The notes: generated by a model not told the origin, from the sequence alone. DNA of 64,000 nt from Gammaproteobacteria bacterium RIFOXYD12_FULL_61_37 (GCA_001801995.1 MGZB01000028.1:1-64000); one strand, 5' to 3'. Counted from the first letter of the stretch, positions 9,823-19,589 are shown. Translations and numbers: made by a program.

Positions 9823-9852
9823 AAAAACCCCGGAGCTATTTGCTGCGGGGCT
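9823..9852 (-). terminator. Rho-independent terminator after mazF
   Basis: Read on the minus strand: a CCCCG/CGGGG stem around an approximately 15-nt loop followed by TTTTT, 64 nt past the mazF stop codon. It fits an intrinsic terminator for the mazEF operon. Confidence 0.6.
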
Positions 9853-9915
9853 TCATCGTGAAATTCATTCTCCGGCAATCACGGGCGATCGTCAACTACT
9901 ATTCAGCGCCGGATT

Positions 9916-10263
9916 TCAGCCGAACAGGATGGCCTCGATCCTGGCCTCTACATCCTCCATGATCATGGAGGGGACGGACTCCTTGAACTTCGCTTTGCGA
10001 ATTCGCCAATCCAGCGATTTCAACTGGTGGCAGTGGACGGCGCCCTGGGTATCCGTACCGGAGCCCATCAGCGTTACCACGATTCCGTATGTCCGTGCGC
10101 ACTCGGCACCGCCTTGCGAGATAGAGCAAATCATCGCCAGTCCACGGTTGTTGAAAGCCTTGCGGCTGACGACCAGCCCGTAATGCGGTCCTTTCATTTC
10201 CTGGCCGGAGGCCGGGTCGAATTGCAAATGGACAATATCGCCTCGCTCTGGCGTATAGGCCAT
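9916..10263 (-). CDS. mazF: MazF/PemK-type mRNA endonuclease toxin
   Basis: A 115-residue toxin of the MazF/PemK fold: the N-terminal strand PERGDIVHLQFDP with the loop that enters the active site, GPHYGLVVSRKAFN, then MICSISQGG and a Gln-rich turn. The family cleaves mRNA at short sequence motifs and is blocked by the cognate AbrB-fold antitoxin. The start lies one base after the stop codon of mazE, so the two are one transcript. A terminator follows. Confidence 0.85.
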   Translation of the reverse strand: MAYTPERGDIVHLQFDPASGQEMKGPHYGLVVSRKAFNNRGLAMICSISQGGAECARTYGIVVTLMGSGTDTQGAVHCHQLKSLDWRIRKAKFKESVPSMIMEDVEARIEAILFG

Positions 10264-10509
10264 CTAGAGCGCTTCCTTGCCCGCCGGTTGCATGGTATCC
10301 CAGCCTTCAACGCGGGGCATTTCATCGGGCATCTCGGCCAACAGCTCATCCAGTTTGTAGCGGCGTACTCGCGGCGCGCTTATCGTCATGCGCGCACCTT
10401 CCAGCAGGAGATCGACCTGAGAGCCTTCGTGAAGACCGTTTTGTTCCACGAAGGGCTTGGGAATCGTCATGACCAGGGAGCCCCCGGCGCGTCTCAAAGT
10501 TTGTTGCAT
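10264..10509 (-). CDS. mazE: MazE-type AbrB-fold antitoxin
   Basis: An 81-residue protein with an N-terminal SpoVT/AbrB swapped-hairpin DNA-binding domain (LRRAGGSLVMTIPKPFVEQNGL, GSQVDLLLEGARMTIS). Its acidic C-terminal tail (ELLAEMPDEMPRVEGWD) would thread into the toxin. It is directly upstream of mazF with no gap. An inverted repeat just before its start codon is a likely autoregulatory operator. Confidence 0.85.
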   Translation of the reverse strand: MQQTLRRAGGSLVMTIPKPFVEQNGLHEGSQVDLLLEGARMTISAPRVRRYKLDELLAEMPDEMPRVEGWDTMQPAGKEAL

Positions 10510-10525
10510 GGCTGCTTCCAGAATC

Positions 10526-10544
10526 AGAATCTCTTGCCGATTCT
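10526..10544. promoter_or_regulatory. Probable MazE operator (inverted repeat)
   Basis: AGAATC, 7-nt spacer, GATTCT, centred about 26 nt upstream of the mazE start codon. A perfect 6-bp inverted repeat here fits autorepression by an AbrB-fold antitoxin. No binding data. Confidence 0.4.
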
Positions 10545-10560
10545 AGGATGCCGTGAAATC

Positions 10561-10970
10561 CTACGCAAGTAGGACTTTTGCGCCATGGTCGGCAGAGAGA
10601 TCCATGAAGCGCGCCAGAAACTCCCGCCTTGCCCCCCATGCCGGTAACGGTGCGATACGTTGCGGCAACGCCATGCCGACGGCTACCGCTTTTCCAAAAA
10701 GATCCCGCTGCTCGGTGGCCAGCAGCAAGAGATCGGCCCGCTTGACCTCGGGCGAAAGTTCGGCAGGGAAGCCAAAGTGCACCAACACGACCGCCTCCAC
10801 CCGTTTCTCCAGAGCCATGTAGTCGGGCAGCAGATCCTCAGCGGCTTCACCACGTCACCCAAAAACGCTTCGCTGGCATCGTAAAGAAGTTCTGCCAGCG
10901 CATGCTCCGGCGGCACGGCATGCGAGACCAGTACCGAATGTTGCGCCACTAAAGGAGGATCTAGGCGCAT
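10561..10970 (-). pseudogene. HD-domain phosphohydrolase, truncated and frameshifted
   Basis: Remnant of an HD-superfamily metal-dependent phosphohydrolase. The 5' part encodes [19 protein letters not shown] then [18 protein letters not shown], where the usual His-Asp pair of the HD motif reads YD. The frame then breaks near 10837 and resumes as [16 protein letters not shown], ending with [19 protein letters not shown]. Adding one base restores a continuous protein. The N-terminal about 50 residues expected in the family are not recognisable and an HD histidine is replaced, so the gene looks dead rather than mis-sequenced. It sits upstream of mazEF in the same orientation. Confidence 0.65.
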
Positions 10971-10984
10971 AAGCACCCCTGCCC

Positions 10985-11021
10985 GGCTCAACACCCTCCC
11001 TGAAGATGGAGGTCTTGAGCC
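10985..11021. repeat. Imperfect hairpin in the gap before tRNA-Leu
   Basis: GGCTCAA pairs with TTGAGCC and CCTCC with GGAGG around a short loop. No T-tract follows on either strand. The surrounding 10971-11170 gap shows nothing else recognisable. Confidence 0.35.
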
Positions 11022-11170
11022 GATAGAATCTGAATTAAAGGGCAGATATCAGAGGCAAAAAATAAGGAACTTGCGGGGCAGGGCTGCGGCAGATTCCACC
11101 TTGAGGTGAAACACTGCCGCACCATTTTTGCACCACATCCCGTGCGAAGCCTTGATTATATTAGATAATT

Positions 11171-11258
<88 letters not shown>

Positions 11259-11284
11259 GAGAGGGCGTATCTGAAGAAGCGCGA

Positions 11285-11313
11285 ACTATACAAGGACAAA
11301 AGGGACTCGTCAA
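11285..11313 (-). promoter_or_regulatory. Sigma-70 promoter of tRNA-Leu
   Basis: On the minus strand TTGACG, 17-nt spacer, TATAGT, 28 nt upstream of the tRNA 5' end. The -10 is followed by GC-rich TCGCGC, the discriminator type associated with stringent control of stable RNA genes. Confidence 0.7.
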
Positions 11314-11353
11314 CGTACAATGACGCTTCTTTTTCATACAAAGTAGTTCATTC

Positions 11354-13633
11354 GTGTCCCAAGAAAAACGCAGCGACGGTGCCATGGAGCGGGACCCCTT
11401 CCGCCTCCGCGAGGCACGCAAATACGAAAACCCCATCCCCAGCCGCGAATTCATCATGCAGGTGCTCGAAGAGGCCGGCAAGCCCCAGTCCTTCGATGAA
11501 ATTGCCCACACCCTCGAACTGGCCGGAGAAGGGCAGTTGGATGGTCTCAGCCGCCGTCTCAAGGCCATGGAGCGCGACGGCCAGTTGTTGTGCAACCGGC
11601 GCGGCGGTTTTTGCCGGGTCAATCGACAGGATCTGACCGCCGGGCGGGTATTGGCCCATCCCGACGGCTTTGGTTTCCTGCGCCCGGATGAGGGCGGCGA
11701 GGACATGTTCCTGTCGGCCAAACAGATGCGTTCCCTGATGCACAACGACCGGGTGCTGGTCCGGGTCGATGGCGTCGATCGCCGGGGCCGGCGCGAGGCA
11801 GCGGTGGTGGAGGTGCTGGAGCGCAACACCCATAAACTGGTGGGACGCATCCATATCGAGGCGGGTCTGGGCTTCGTGGTGCCGGACAACAAGCGCCTGC
11901 ATCAGGATGTGGTCATCCCGGAAGAACACATCAACGGAGCGGTCCACGGCCAGATGGTGACGGTCGAGATCCTGGAGCAGCCAACCAAGTACAGCCAACC
12001 CATCGGCCGGATTACCGATGTGCTGGGCGACCACATGGCCCCCGGCATGGAGATCGACGTGTCGATCCATTCCCACGGCATTCCCGTGGACTGGCCCGAG
12101 GCGGTGATCGACGAGACTGCGGGACTGGGCGAAGAGGTGCCGGAGGCGGCCAAGCTGGGCCGAGAGGATCTGCGCCATTTGCCGCTGGTGACCATCGACG
12201 GCGAGGATGCCCGCGACTTCGACGATGCCGTCTACTGCGAACCCTCGCCCCGAGGCTGGCGCCTGCTGGTCTGCATCGCCGACGTTTCCGCCTATGTATC
12301 GCCCGGTTCCGCCCTGGACCGCGAGGCGATCAACCGGGGCAATTCGGTCTATTTCCCCGACCGGGTCATCCCCATGCTGCCGGAGGCGCTTTCCAACGGC
12401 CTCTGCTCCATCAACCCCCAGGTCGATCGCCTCTGCATGTGTTGCGAGATGGTGATCGACACCGAGGGCAAGATGATCCGCTCCCGCTTTTACGAAGCGG
12501 TGATGCGTTCCCATGCGCGGCTCACCTACAACCAGGTGGCGGCCATGCTGGTGGATGGGGATGGCGCGCTTTGTGCCAAATACGCCGAGCTGCTGCCCCA
12601 TCTGCACGACCTCTACAGCCTTTACCAGACCCTCAATATCTCCCGGCGCCAGCGCGGGGCCATCGACTTCGATACGGTGGAGACCCGCTTCCTCTTCAAT
12701 GCCGAGAAGAAGGTCGAGCGCGTGGTGCCGGTGCAGCGCAACGATGCCCACAAGATCATCGAGGAATGCATGCTCTGCGCCAACGTGGCGGCGGCGCGGC
12801 TGTTCCAGCGCCAGAAGCTGCCTATGCTCTACCGGGTCCACGATGAGCCTTCGGAAGAAAAACTCACCGATCTGCGCGAATTCCTCGGTGAGCTGGGGCT
12901 CCGGCTGCCGGGTAAGAAGAAGGCCAAGGCCGGTGATTACGCCGCCTTCCTGAACGAGATCCGGGAACGGCCCGATTTTCACCTGATCCAGACCGTGCTG
13001 CTGCGCTCCCTCTCCCAGGCGGTCTACAGCCCCGAGAACCTGGGTCACTTCGGTCTGGCCTATCCGGCCTACACCCACTTCACCTCGCCGATCCGCCGCT
13101 ACCCGGACCTGCTGGTCCATCGCGGCATCAAACATCTGGTGAAGGGCGGAACGGCAGAGGACTTCGACTATTCGGCCGCCGATCTGCAATCCCTTGGCGA
13201 ACTCTGTTCCACCACCGAGCGCCGTGCCGACGACGCCACCCGCGACGTGGAGGACTGGCTCAAGTGCGAGTTCATGCTCGACAAGGTGGGCGAGGTCTTC
13301 AACGGCATCATCAGCGGCGTCAACTCCTTCGGCCTGTTCGTGGAGTTGGAAGAGATCTACATCACCGGCCTGGTGCATGTCACCTCCCTCGACCGTGATT
13401 TCTACCACTTCGACCCCATCGGCCACCGCCTGAGCGGTGAGCGCAGCGGCGAGGTCTTCCGCCTGGGCGACCCGCTGACCGTGCAGGTGGCGGCGGTCAA
13501 CCTGGACGACCGCAAGATCGACTTCGTCCTGCCCGGCACGGAGAAGCGCGAGAAACGCAAGGGCCGGCGTGAAGACGAGGGTAAGGATGCCGAAAAGGGC
13601 AAGGCTAAAGGCAAAAAGAAAGGAAGGCGCTGA
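11354..13633 (+). CDS. rnr: Ribonuclease R (3'-5' exoribonuclease)
   Basis: A 759-residue RNase II-superfamily enzyme that degrades structured RNA, including rRNA fragments and stalled mRNA. Seen in order: an N-terminal winged-helix segment (about residues 25-85), two cold-shock domains (about 90-250), the RNB catalytic domain with IDGEDARDFDDAV whose aspartates bind magnesium, an S1 domain near residues 640-725 (VGEVFNGIISGVNSFGLFV), and a Lys/Arg-rich tail. Length and order match RNase R rather than RNase II. It starts at GTG 11354. Its stop codon overlaps the rlmB start (TGATG), so the pair is translationally coupled, as in many gammaproteobacteria. Confidence 0.95.
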   Translation: MSQEKRSDGAMERDPFRLREARKYENPIPSREFIMQVLEEAGKPQSFDEIAHTLELAGEGQLDGLSRRLKAMERDGQLLCNRRGGFCRVNRQDLTAGRVLAHPDGFGFLRPDEGGEDMFLSAKQMRSLMHNDRVLVRVDGVDRRGRREAAVVEVLERNTHKLVGRIHIEAGLGFVVPDNKRLHQDVVIPEEHINGAVHGQMVTVEILEQPTKYSQPIGRITDVLGDHMAPGMEIDVSIHSHGIPVDWPEAVIDETAGLGEEVPEAAKLGREDLRHLPLVTIDGEDARDFDDAVYCEPSPRGWRLLVCIADVSAYVSPGSALDREAINRGNSVYFPDRVIPMLPEALSNGLCSINPQVDRLCMCCEMVIDTEGKMIRSRFYEAVMRSHARLTYNQVAAMLVDGDGALCAKYAELLPHLHDLYSLYQTLNISRRQRGAIDFDTVETRFLFNAEKKVERVVPVQRNDAHKIIEECMLCANVAAARLFQRQKLPMLYRVHDEPSEEKLTDLREFLGELGLRLPGKKKAKAGDYAAFLNEIRERPDFHLIQTVLLRSLSQAVYSPENLGHFGLAYPAYTHFTSPIRRYPDLLVHRGIKHLVKGGTAEDFDYSAADLQSLGELCSTTERRADDATRDVEDWLKCEFMLDKVGEVFNGIISGVNSFGLFVELEEIYITGLVHVTSLDRDFYHFDPIGHRLSGERSGEVFRLGDPLTVQVAAVNLDDRKIDFVLPGTEKREKRKGRREDEGKDAEKGKAKGKKKGRR

Positions 13634-14370
13634 TGGCATCCCGGTTCATCGGCGGACTGCACAGCGTGCGCGCCGCCCTCAAGCATCCTGGCAAGGTCAA
13701 GATGCTCTGGATCGACGGCGAGCGCCACGACCGCCGTCTGCGCGAACTGATCGATGCCGCCCGCTCGGTCGGCATCAGACCCAGCCCGGTTCCCAAAGAG
13801 GAACTGGAACGGCTGTTGCCGGATACCAACCACCAGGGTGCCGTGGCCGAAATCGAAGGCGCCGCCGCCGGTGATGAACATGGGCTCGAACAGATTCTGG
13901 GCAATCTGTCGGAACCCGCTTTTCTGCTGGTGCTCGACGGCGTCCAGGACCCCCACAACCTGGGCGCCTGCCTGCGTAGCGCCGACGGCGCCGGAGTCCA
14001 CGCCGTCATCGCCCCCCGCGACAAATCGGTGGGCCTGACCCCGGTGGCCGCCAAGGTCGCCAGCGGCGCCGCCGACAACGTCCCCTTCATCCAGGTCACC
14101 AACCTGGCCCGCGCCCTGAAACGGTTGGCCGATGAGCACGGCATCTGGATCGTCGGTCTGGCCGGCGAGGCCGAGACCAGCCTCTACGATACCGACCTCA
14201 AAGGCCCCCTCGCCCTGGTCATGGGCGGTGAAGGGGAGGGCATGCGCCGCCTCACCCGCGAACACTGCGACCGCCTCGCCTCCCTCCCCATGAAAGGCAG
14301 CGTCGAAAGCCTCAACGTCTCCGTTGCTACGGGTATCGCCCTGTTCGAGGCGGTAAGGCAGCGGGGATAA
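13633..14370 (+). CDS. rlmB: 23S rRNA (guanosine-2251-2'-O)-methyltransferase RlmB
   Basis: A 245-residue SPOUT/TrmH-family RNA methyltransferase. The N-terminal substrate-binding domain ([15 protein letters not shown]) is followed by the knotted catalytic domain with motif 1 [16 protein letters not shown], motif 2 [10 protein letters not shown] and motif 3 [18 protein letters not shown], which form the SAM knot. RlmB modifies G2251 in the ribosomal P-loop. The start overlaps the rnr stop codon by one base. Confidence 0.95.
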   Translation: MASRFIGGLHSVRAALKHPGKVKMLWIDGERHDRRLRELIDAARSVGIRPSPVPKEELERLLPDTNHQGAVAEIEGAAAGDEHGLEQILGNLSEPAFLLVLDGVQDPHNLGACLRSADGAGVHAVIAPRDKSVGLTPVAAKVASGAADNVPFIQVTNLARALKRLADEHGIWIVGLAGEAETSLYDTDLKGPLALVMGGEGEGMRRLTREHCDRLASLPMKGSVESLNVSVATGIALFEAVRQRG

Positions 14371-14405
14371 GTGCCCGCCCTATTTCGGTGTACAATCCCA
14401 GGCCG

Positions 14406-15035
14406 ATGAAAAGAACGCGCGTGAAGATCTGCGGCATTACCCGGCCCGAGGACGCCCTGGCGGCGGTGTCGGCGGGGGCGGATGCCATCGGGCTGGTGTT
14501 TTATCCGCCGAGCCCCCGTTGCGTTTCGGTAGAGCAGGCGGAGGCGATCGTCAAACAATTGCCGCCCTTTGTGTCGGTGGTCGGACTCTTCGTCAACGCG
14601 GAACGGGGGGAGATCGAAGAGACGGTGCGCCGGGTCCCTCTGGACCTGATCCAGTTCCACGGCAATGAGTGTCCCGACTATTGCGCCGGATTCGACTGGC
14701 CCTATATCAAGGCGATTCGAGTGAGGGCGGATACGGACCTTCTAGCCGAGCGGGCAAGATACTCCGGCGCGCGCGCCCTGCTGCTGGACACCCACCGGCC
14801 TGGCGTGCCGGGCGGTACGGGCGAAAGTTTCGATTGGTCATTGATCCCGCCGGCCCTGGCCGGCGAGGTCGTTTTGGCGGGGGGGCTGGACGCGGACAAC
14901 ATCGAGTCCGCCATCCGCCAGGTGCGCCCCTATGCCGTCGATGTGAGCGGCGGCGTGGAGGCGGCAAAAGGCATCAAGGACCCGGACAAGATCCGGGCAT
15001 TCATGAGAGGAGTCCGACGGGCGGATGAGCAGTGA
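14406..15035 (+). CDS. trpF: Phosphoribosylanthranilate isomerase
   Basis: A 209-residue TIM-barrel enzyme converting phosphoribosylanthranilate to CdRP in tryptophan synthesis. Seen: [11 protein letters not shown] with the catalytic Cys, [29 protein letters not shown] with the catalytic Asp, and [16 protein letters not shown] for phosphate binding. I chose ATG 14406 over an upstream GTG at 14388 because family proteins begin a few residues before KICG. A TACAAT -10-like box at 14391-14396 would leave almost no leader and is weak. It overlaps trpB by 11 nt. Confidence 0.93.
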   Translation: MKRTRVKICGITRPEDALAAVSAGADAIGLVFYPPSPRCVSVEQAEAIVKQLPPFVSVVGLFVNAERGEIEETVRRVPLDLIQFHGNECPDYCAGFDWPYIKAIRVRADTDLLAERARYSGARALLLDTHRPGVPGGTGESFDWSLIPPALAGEVVLAGGLDADNIESAIRQVRPYAVDVSGGVEAAKGIKDPDKIRAFMRGVRRADEQ

Positions 15036-16236
15036 GAAAATAATCGGTCGCTATCCCGATGCCAGGGGCCATTTCGGCCCCTACGGCGGGATGTTCGTCT
15101 CCGAGACCCTGATGGCGCCGCTGGAAGAGCTGCGCCAGGCCTACGAGCGCTATACCCAGGACCCGGAATTCCAGCGGGAGCTGGACCTGGACCTGCAACA
15201 CTACGTGGGCCGCCCCTCGCCCATCTACCATGCCGAGCGCTGGAGCCGTGAGCTGGGAGGGGCGCAGATCTACCTGAAGCGTGAGGACCTGAATCACACC
15301 GGCGCCCACAAGGTCAACAACACCATCGGCCAGGCCCTGCTGGCCAAGCGCATGGGCAAGACCCGCATCATCGCCGAGACCGGGGCCGGTCAGCACGGGG
15401 TGGCCACGGCCACCGTCGCCGCCCGCCTGGGGCTGGAGTGCGTGGTCTACATGGGCGAGGTGGACGTGGCTCGTCAAGAGGCCAACGTCTATCGCATGAA
15501 GCTGCTGGGTGCGCGGGTGGTGCCGGTCAGTTCCGGTTCCCGGACGCTGAAGGATGCCCTCAACGAGGCCATGCGCGACTGGGTAACCAACGTCGATAAC
15601 ACCTTCTACATCATCGGCACTGTGGCGGGGCCGCACCCCTATCCGGCCATGGTGCGGGATTTCCAATCCATCATCGGACGCGAGGCGCGGGAGCAGATCC
15701 AGGCCCAGGCCGGACGGCTGCCCGATGCCCTGATCGCCTGCGTCGGCGGCGGTTCCAACGCCATCGGCCTCTTCTATCCCTTCCTGGACGATGCGGGTGT
15801 GGCCATCTACGGCGTCGAGGCAGCGGGGGATGGCATCGAGACCGGCCATCACGCGGCCACTCTCTGCGCCGGGCGGCCCGGCGTGCTGCACGGTAACCGC
15901 ACCTATCTGATCGAGGATGACAACGGCCAGATCATCGAGACCCATTCCATCTCCGCCGGGCTCGATTACCCCGGTGTCGGGCCGGAACACGCCTGGCTCA
16001 AGGACAGCGGCCGCGCCACCTACGTCCCCATCACCGACAACGAGGCATTGGGTGCCTTCCACGCCCTGACCCGCATCGAGGGCATCATCCCGGCCCTGGA
16101 GTCGAGCCACGCCCTGGCCTATGCCGCCAAGCTGGCCCCGACCCTGGGCAAGGACAAGGTCCTGCTGGTCAACCTCTCCGGCCGGGGGGACAAGGACATG
16201 CACACCGTGGCCGCAAGGGAGGGGATCAAGCTATGA
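15025..16236 (+). CDS. trpB: Tryptophan synthase beta subunit
   Basis: A 403-residue PLP enzyme joining indole and serine to make tryptophan. Seen: [14 protein letters not shown] at the N terminus, the PLP-lysine motif [39 protein letters not shown] binding the PLP phosphate, and [10 protein letters not shown] near the end. Its length is normal. It overlaps trpF, and trpA follows after a 129-nt gap holding a palindromic repeat. Confidence 0.96.
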   Translation: MSSEKIIGRYPDARGHFGPYGGMFVSETLMAPLEELRQAYERYTQDPEFQRELDLDLQHYVGRPSPIYHAERWSRELGGAQIYLKREDLNHTGAHKVNNTIGQALLAKRMGKTRIIAETGAGQHGVATATVAARLGLECVVYMGEVDVARQEANVYRMKLLGARVVPVSSGSRTLKDALNEAMRDWVTNVDNTFYIIGTVAGPHPYPAMVRDFQSIIGREAREQIQAQAGRLPDALIACVGGGSNAIGLFYPFLDDAGVAIYGVEAAGDGIETGHHAATLCAGRPGVLHGNRTYLIEDDNGQIIETHSISAGLDYPGVGPEHAWLKDSGRATYVPITDNEALGAFHALTRIEGIIPALESSHALAYAAKLAPTLGKDKVLLVNLSGRGDKDMHTVAAREGIKL

Positions 16237-16254
16237 GCCTAAATACCCCGTTTG

Positions 16255-16349
16255 AACCGCAAAGAGCGCAAAGTGCGCAAAGAAATACAATAACCTGCCT
16301 CTTTTTGCCGTCCACGTTTTCCTTGGCGTTCTTTGCGTCCTTTGCGGTT
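16255..16349. repeat. Long inverted repeat (AACCGCAAAG family) between trpB and trpA
   Basis: Left arm 16255-16285 begins AACCGCAAAGAGCGCAAAG. The right arm, 16317-16349, reads AACCGCAAAGGACGCAAAG on the other strand. The arms pair over about 30 bp with few mismatches around a loop of about 30 nt. It looks like a dispersed palindromic or MITE-like element in the operon and may affect trpBA mRNA stability. Confidence 0.7.
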
Positions 16350-16365
16350 AAAAAGGTGTTTTAGG

Positions 16366-17181
16366 ATGAGTCGTATTCAGCAGCGTTTCGAGAAACTGGC
16401 GGGGCAGGGGCGCACCGCGCTGATCCCCTACATCACCGCCGGCGATCCCCATCCCGATCTCACGGTCGGACTGATGCATACCTTGGTCGAGGCCGGGGCC
16501 GATATTCTGGAGTTGGGCGTACCCTTCTCCGATCCCATGGCCGACGGCCCGGTGATCCAGAAGGCCACCGAACGCGCCCTGGTCCATGGCGTCAGCCTGC
16601 GAGATTGCCTGGGGATGGTGCGTGAATTCCGTGAGCGGGACGCGGAGACCCCGGTGGTGCTCATGGGCTATCTGAATCCGGTGGAGGTCATGGGTTACAC
16701 GGCCTTCGCTGCCGAGGCCGCCGCTGCTGGTGTCGATGGTGTCCTGACAGTGGACATGCCACCGGAGGAATCCGAAGATCTGGTGGCGGCCCTGAAGGGC
16801 AAAGGGCTCGACCCCATCTACCTGCTGGCCCCCACGAGTGATGCCGGGCGCATCGAGCGCATCTGTAACCTGGCCTCGGGCTTTGTGTACTATGTCTCCA
16901 TCAAGGGTGTGACCGGGGCGGCCCATTTCGATCTGGAGCCGGTGCGGGCCAAGCTGGCCGAGATCAGGTCCCATACCCGCCTGCCGGTGGGCGTGGGCTT
17001 TGGCATCAAGGACGCCGAAACGGCCGGTGCCGTGGCGAGCGTCGCCGATGCCGTGGTCGTGGGCAGTGCCATCGTCTCCCGTATCGCAACCCTGGCGGAT
17101 GACCCGGTGGCCCTGACCGGGGAGCTGCGCGCCTTCGTCGCCTCCCTGCGGGCGGCGATGGATAAAGAGAGGCTTGAGTAA
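16366..17181 (+). CDS. trpA: Tryptophan synthase alpha subunit
   Basis: A 271-residue TIM-barrel protein cleaving indole-3-glycerol phosphate and channelling indole to TrpB. Seen: [13 protein letters not shown], the catalytic Glu in [17 protein letters not shown], the catalytic Asp in [23 protein letters not shown], the phosphate-binding loop VGFGIKD, and [11 protein letters not shown] 16366 is chosen because an in-frame upstream start at 16333 lies in the repeat and adds non-family residues. Another palindromic element follows the stop codon. Confidence 0.95.
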   Translation: MSRIQQRFEKLAGQGRTALIPYITAGDPHPDLTVGLMHTLVEAGADILELGVPFSDPMADGPVIQKATERALVHGVSLRDCLGMVREFRERDAETPVVLMGYLNPVEVMGYTAFAAEAAAAGVDGVLTVDMPPEESEDLVAALKGKGLDPIYLLAPTSDAGRIERICNLASGFVYYVSIKGVTGAAHFDLEPVRAKLAEIRSHTRLPVGVGFGIKDAETAGAVASVADAVVVGSAIVSRIATLADDPVALTGELRAFVASLRAAMDKERLE

Positions 17182-17188
17182 CCATTTT

Positions 17189-17317
17189 GTAGGTTGGGTT
17201 AGGCGGTATTTCCGCCGTAACCCAACAGGCTTATCGGCCCCTGTTGGGTTACGGCGCGCACCAGCCTTACCGGAATCCCTATCGCCTTTGGATTTGCGCG
17301 CCTAACCCAACCTACAG
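17189..17317. repeat. Nested inverted repeat (TGTAGGTTGGGTTAGGC family) between trpA and accD
   Basis: The outer arms TGTAGGTTGGGTTAGGC and its complement sit at both ends. Inside, CGCCGTAACCCAACAGG pairs perfectly with CCTGTTGGGTTACGGCG. The 129-bp element fills almost the whole gap and resembles short non-autonomous mobile elements. Confidence 0.75.
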
Positions 17318-17339
17318 CTAAACAACAGGTTAAGAAACA

Positions 17340-18239
17340 ATGAGCTGGTTTGAAAAATTGATGCCGAGCCGCATCCGTACCGACGGCGCGGTCAAGAAAG
17401 GGGTGCCAGAGGGGCTCTGGACCAAGTGCCCCAAGTGCGAGGCGATCCTCTATCGCGCCGAGATGGAGCGCAACCAGGACGTTTGCCCCAAGTGCGGCCA
17501 TCACAATCGCATCGGCGCCCGGCGGCGGCTTGATCTCTTTCTGGACGCCGATTCCCGCGTGGAGATCGGGTCCGGTCTGGAACCGGCCGATCCACTCAAG
17601 TTCCGCGACAGCCAGAAGTACCGCGACCGCATCACCCAGGCCCAGCGGGCGACCAACGAGAAGGACGCCATGGTGGTCATGGCAGGCAAGCTGAAGGGGC
17701 TGCCCACGGTCGTCGCCGCCTTTGAATTCTCCTTCATGGGGGGCTCCATGGGCTCCGTGGTGGGCGAGCGCTTCGTGCGCGGCGTCAATCATGCCCTGGA
17801 GAACAATACCCCCCTGGTCTGCTTCTCCGCCTCCGGCGGCGCCCGCATGCAGGAATCCCTCTTCTCCCTGATGCAGATGGCCAAGACCAGCGCGGCCCTC
17901 GGACGCATGCGCCAGCGCGGGCTGCCTTTCATCTCGGTGATGACTGATCCCACCATGGGTGGTGTCTCCGCCAGCCTGGCCATGCTGGGCGATGTGAACG
18001 TGGCCGAGCCCGATGCACTGATCGGCTTCGCCGGTCCCCGCGTCATCGAACAGACCGTGCGCGAGAAGCTACCGGAAGGCTTCCAGCGTAGCGAGTTCCT
18101 GCTGGACCACGGCGCCATCGACATGATCATCGACCGCCGCCAGATGCGTGACCGCCTATCCAACCTGCTGGCCATGATGACCCAGGTTGCGCCTCCTACG
18201 GCGCCAGAACATCCCCGTTCGTCGCAGGCCCGTTCCTGA
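17340..18239 (+). CDS. accD: Acetyl-CoA carboxylase carboxyltransferase beta subunit
   Basis: A 299-residue subunit that, with AccA, transfers the carboxyl group from biotin to acetyl-CoA in fatty acid synthesis. Seen: an N-terminal zinc ribbon with Cys30, Cys33, Cys49 and Cys52, then the crotonase-fold domain with [42 protein letters not shown] and [10 protein letters not shown]. The stop codon overlaps the folC start if the CTG start of folC is accepted. The trpA-accD-folC order is a gammaproteobacterial signature. Confidence 0.96.
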   Translation: MSWFEKLMPSRIRTDGAVKKGVPEGLWTKCPKCEAILYRAEMERNQDVCPKCGHHNRIGARRRLDLFLDADSRVEIGSGLEPADPLKFRDSQKYRDRITQAQRATNEKDAMVVMAGKLKGLPTVVAAFEFSFMGGSMGSVVGERFVRGVNHALENNTPLVCFSASGGARMQESLFSLMQMAKTSAALGRMRQRGLPFISVMTDPTMGGVSASLAMLGDVNVAEPDALIGFAGPRVIEQTVREKLPEGFQRSEFLLDHGAIDMIIDRRQMRDRLSNLLAMMTQVAPPTAPEHPRSSQARS

Positions 18240-19504
18240 ATCATTCTCTGGCCGAGTGGCTGGCCTGGCTCGAAGGGCTTCACCCCTCGGCCATCGAGCT
18301 GGGGCTGGAGCGGGTAGGGGCGGTGTGGCGCCGGCTCCATCCGGGGCCTGTGTCCTTCAAGGTCATCACCGTCGGCGGCACCAACGGCAAGGGCTCCAGT
18401 GTGGCGATGCTGGAGGCCATCTACCGGGCCGCCGGTTTCCGGGCCTGCGCCTATGTCTCGCCCCACATCCAGCGATTCAACGAACGCATCCGCCTCGACG
18501 GCCAGGAGGCGCCTGACGATCTCATCGTCGAGGCGCTGGAGGCGGTGGAGCGGCAGAGGGGCGATGTTTCCCTCACCTACTTCGAATTCACCACCCTGGC
18601 CGCGCTCCATCTCTTTTCCCAGCACCGGCCCGATGTGGCGATCCTGGAGGTGGGCCTGGGCGGGCGCCTGGACGCGGTCAATCTCCTCGACGCCGATGTG
18701 GTCCTGATCACGTCCATTGCCTTTGATCACATGGACTGGCTGGGCCATGACTTGAACCAGATCGCCCGCGAGAAGGCGGGGATCATGCGCGCGGGCCGGC
18801 CCTGCGTATTCAACGGCGAGCAACCGGTCCCGGGATTGGTCGAGGCGGCGCGGGAGCGGGGCGCCAATTTGTTGATCAGGGGGCGGGACTATCAGTGGCA
18901 GGCGGAGGATGAGGGCTGGTCCTGGCGCATGGGCGAGCGTTGCCTCTCCGGCCTGCCGCTTCCCCGGCTGCGCGGCCGGCATCAGTTACACAATGCCGCC
19001 GCCGTGCTGGCCGTGGTCGAGTCCCTGCGGATGGCATTGCCCCTGGGCCGCGACGCGGTGCGCGAGGGCCTGCTGACCGCCTATCAGCCCTGCCGCTTTC
19101 AGGTGATACCCGGCGATGTTACCCATGTGCTCGACGTGGCCCACAACCCCGAGGCCGCCGCCGTCTTCGCCGCTACCCTGGCCGATATGCCCTGTGAGGG
19201 CCGGACCCTTGCCGTCTTCGGCATCCTCGGCGACAAGGATGCAGTCGGTGTCGTCGCGCCGTTGTTGGGCGTGGTCGATCACTGGTGCGTCGCTGCACCG
19301 GATACGGCTCGCGCATTGGCGGCCGATGCCTTGGTCGAAGTGCTCGACAGCGCCGGCGCACGGGCGGTTTCGAGCCACAGGAACATTGGCCAAGCCTACG
19401 GGTACGCCGCCGAAATAGCCCAGGATAGCGACAGAATCGTCATCTTTGGCTCCTTCTATACCGTCGCGGCGGTATTGGGCTTGATGAAGCCTAGACAGCT
19501 TTAA
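18236..19504 (+). CDS. folC: Dihydrofolate/folylpolyglutamate synthase FolC, probable CTG start
   Basis: A Mur-ligase-family enzyme that makes dihydrofolate and adds glutamates to folates. Seen: [16 protein letters not shown] (P-loop), [39 protein letters not shown] and DVAHNPEAA in the C-terminal domain. The first conventional start (GTG 18323) would remove about 29 residues. The frame is open upstream and reads [19 protein letters not shown], the usual FolC N terminus, directly after CTG 18236, which overlaps the accD stop as CTGA. No ATG, GTG or TTG lies between. I therefore place the start at CTG, giving about 422 residues. Either a rare start codon or an A-to-C sequence error explains it. 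Confidence 0.88.
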   Translation: MNHSLAEWLAWLEGLHPSAIELGLERVGAVWRRLHPGPVSFKVITVGGTNGKGSSVAMLEAIYRAAGFRACAYVSPHIQRFNERIRLDGQEAPDDLIVEALEAVERQRGDVSLTYFEFTTLAALHLFSQHRPDVAILEVGLGGRLDAVNLLDADVVLITSIAFDHMDWLGHDLNQIAREKAGIMRAGRPCVFNGEQPVPGLVEAARERGANLLIRGRDYQWQAEDEGWSWRMGERCLSGLPLPRLRGRHQLHNAAAVLAVVESLRMALPLGRDAVREGLLTAYQPCRFQVIPGDVTHVLDVAHNPEAAAVFAATLADMPCEGRTLAVFGILGDKDAVGVVAPLLGVVDHWCVAAPDTARALAADALVEVLDSAGARAVSSHRNIGQAYGYAAEIAQDSDRIVIFGSFYTVAAVLGLMKPRQL

Positions 19505-19589
19505 GATGTTGTGACATAGAACTATCCGGTAAACTTCCGTAGCCGTATCTTGTCGCATTAACCCTGATGGGCCAGATAGTGATTGCTTG

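Noticed and set aside
11348-13639. 763-residue open frame on the minus strand over rnr
   Set aside because: Exact antisense shadow of RNase R, whose domains are all recognisable; caused by GC-rich codon use.
15001-16203. 400-residue frame antisense to trpB
   Set aside because: Shadow of a highly conserved enzyme gene.
17789-18982. 397-residue frame antisense to accD and folC
   Set aside because: Low-complexity reading crossing two genuine genes.
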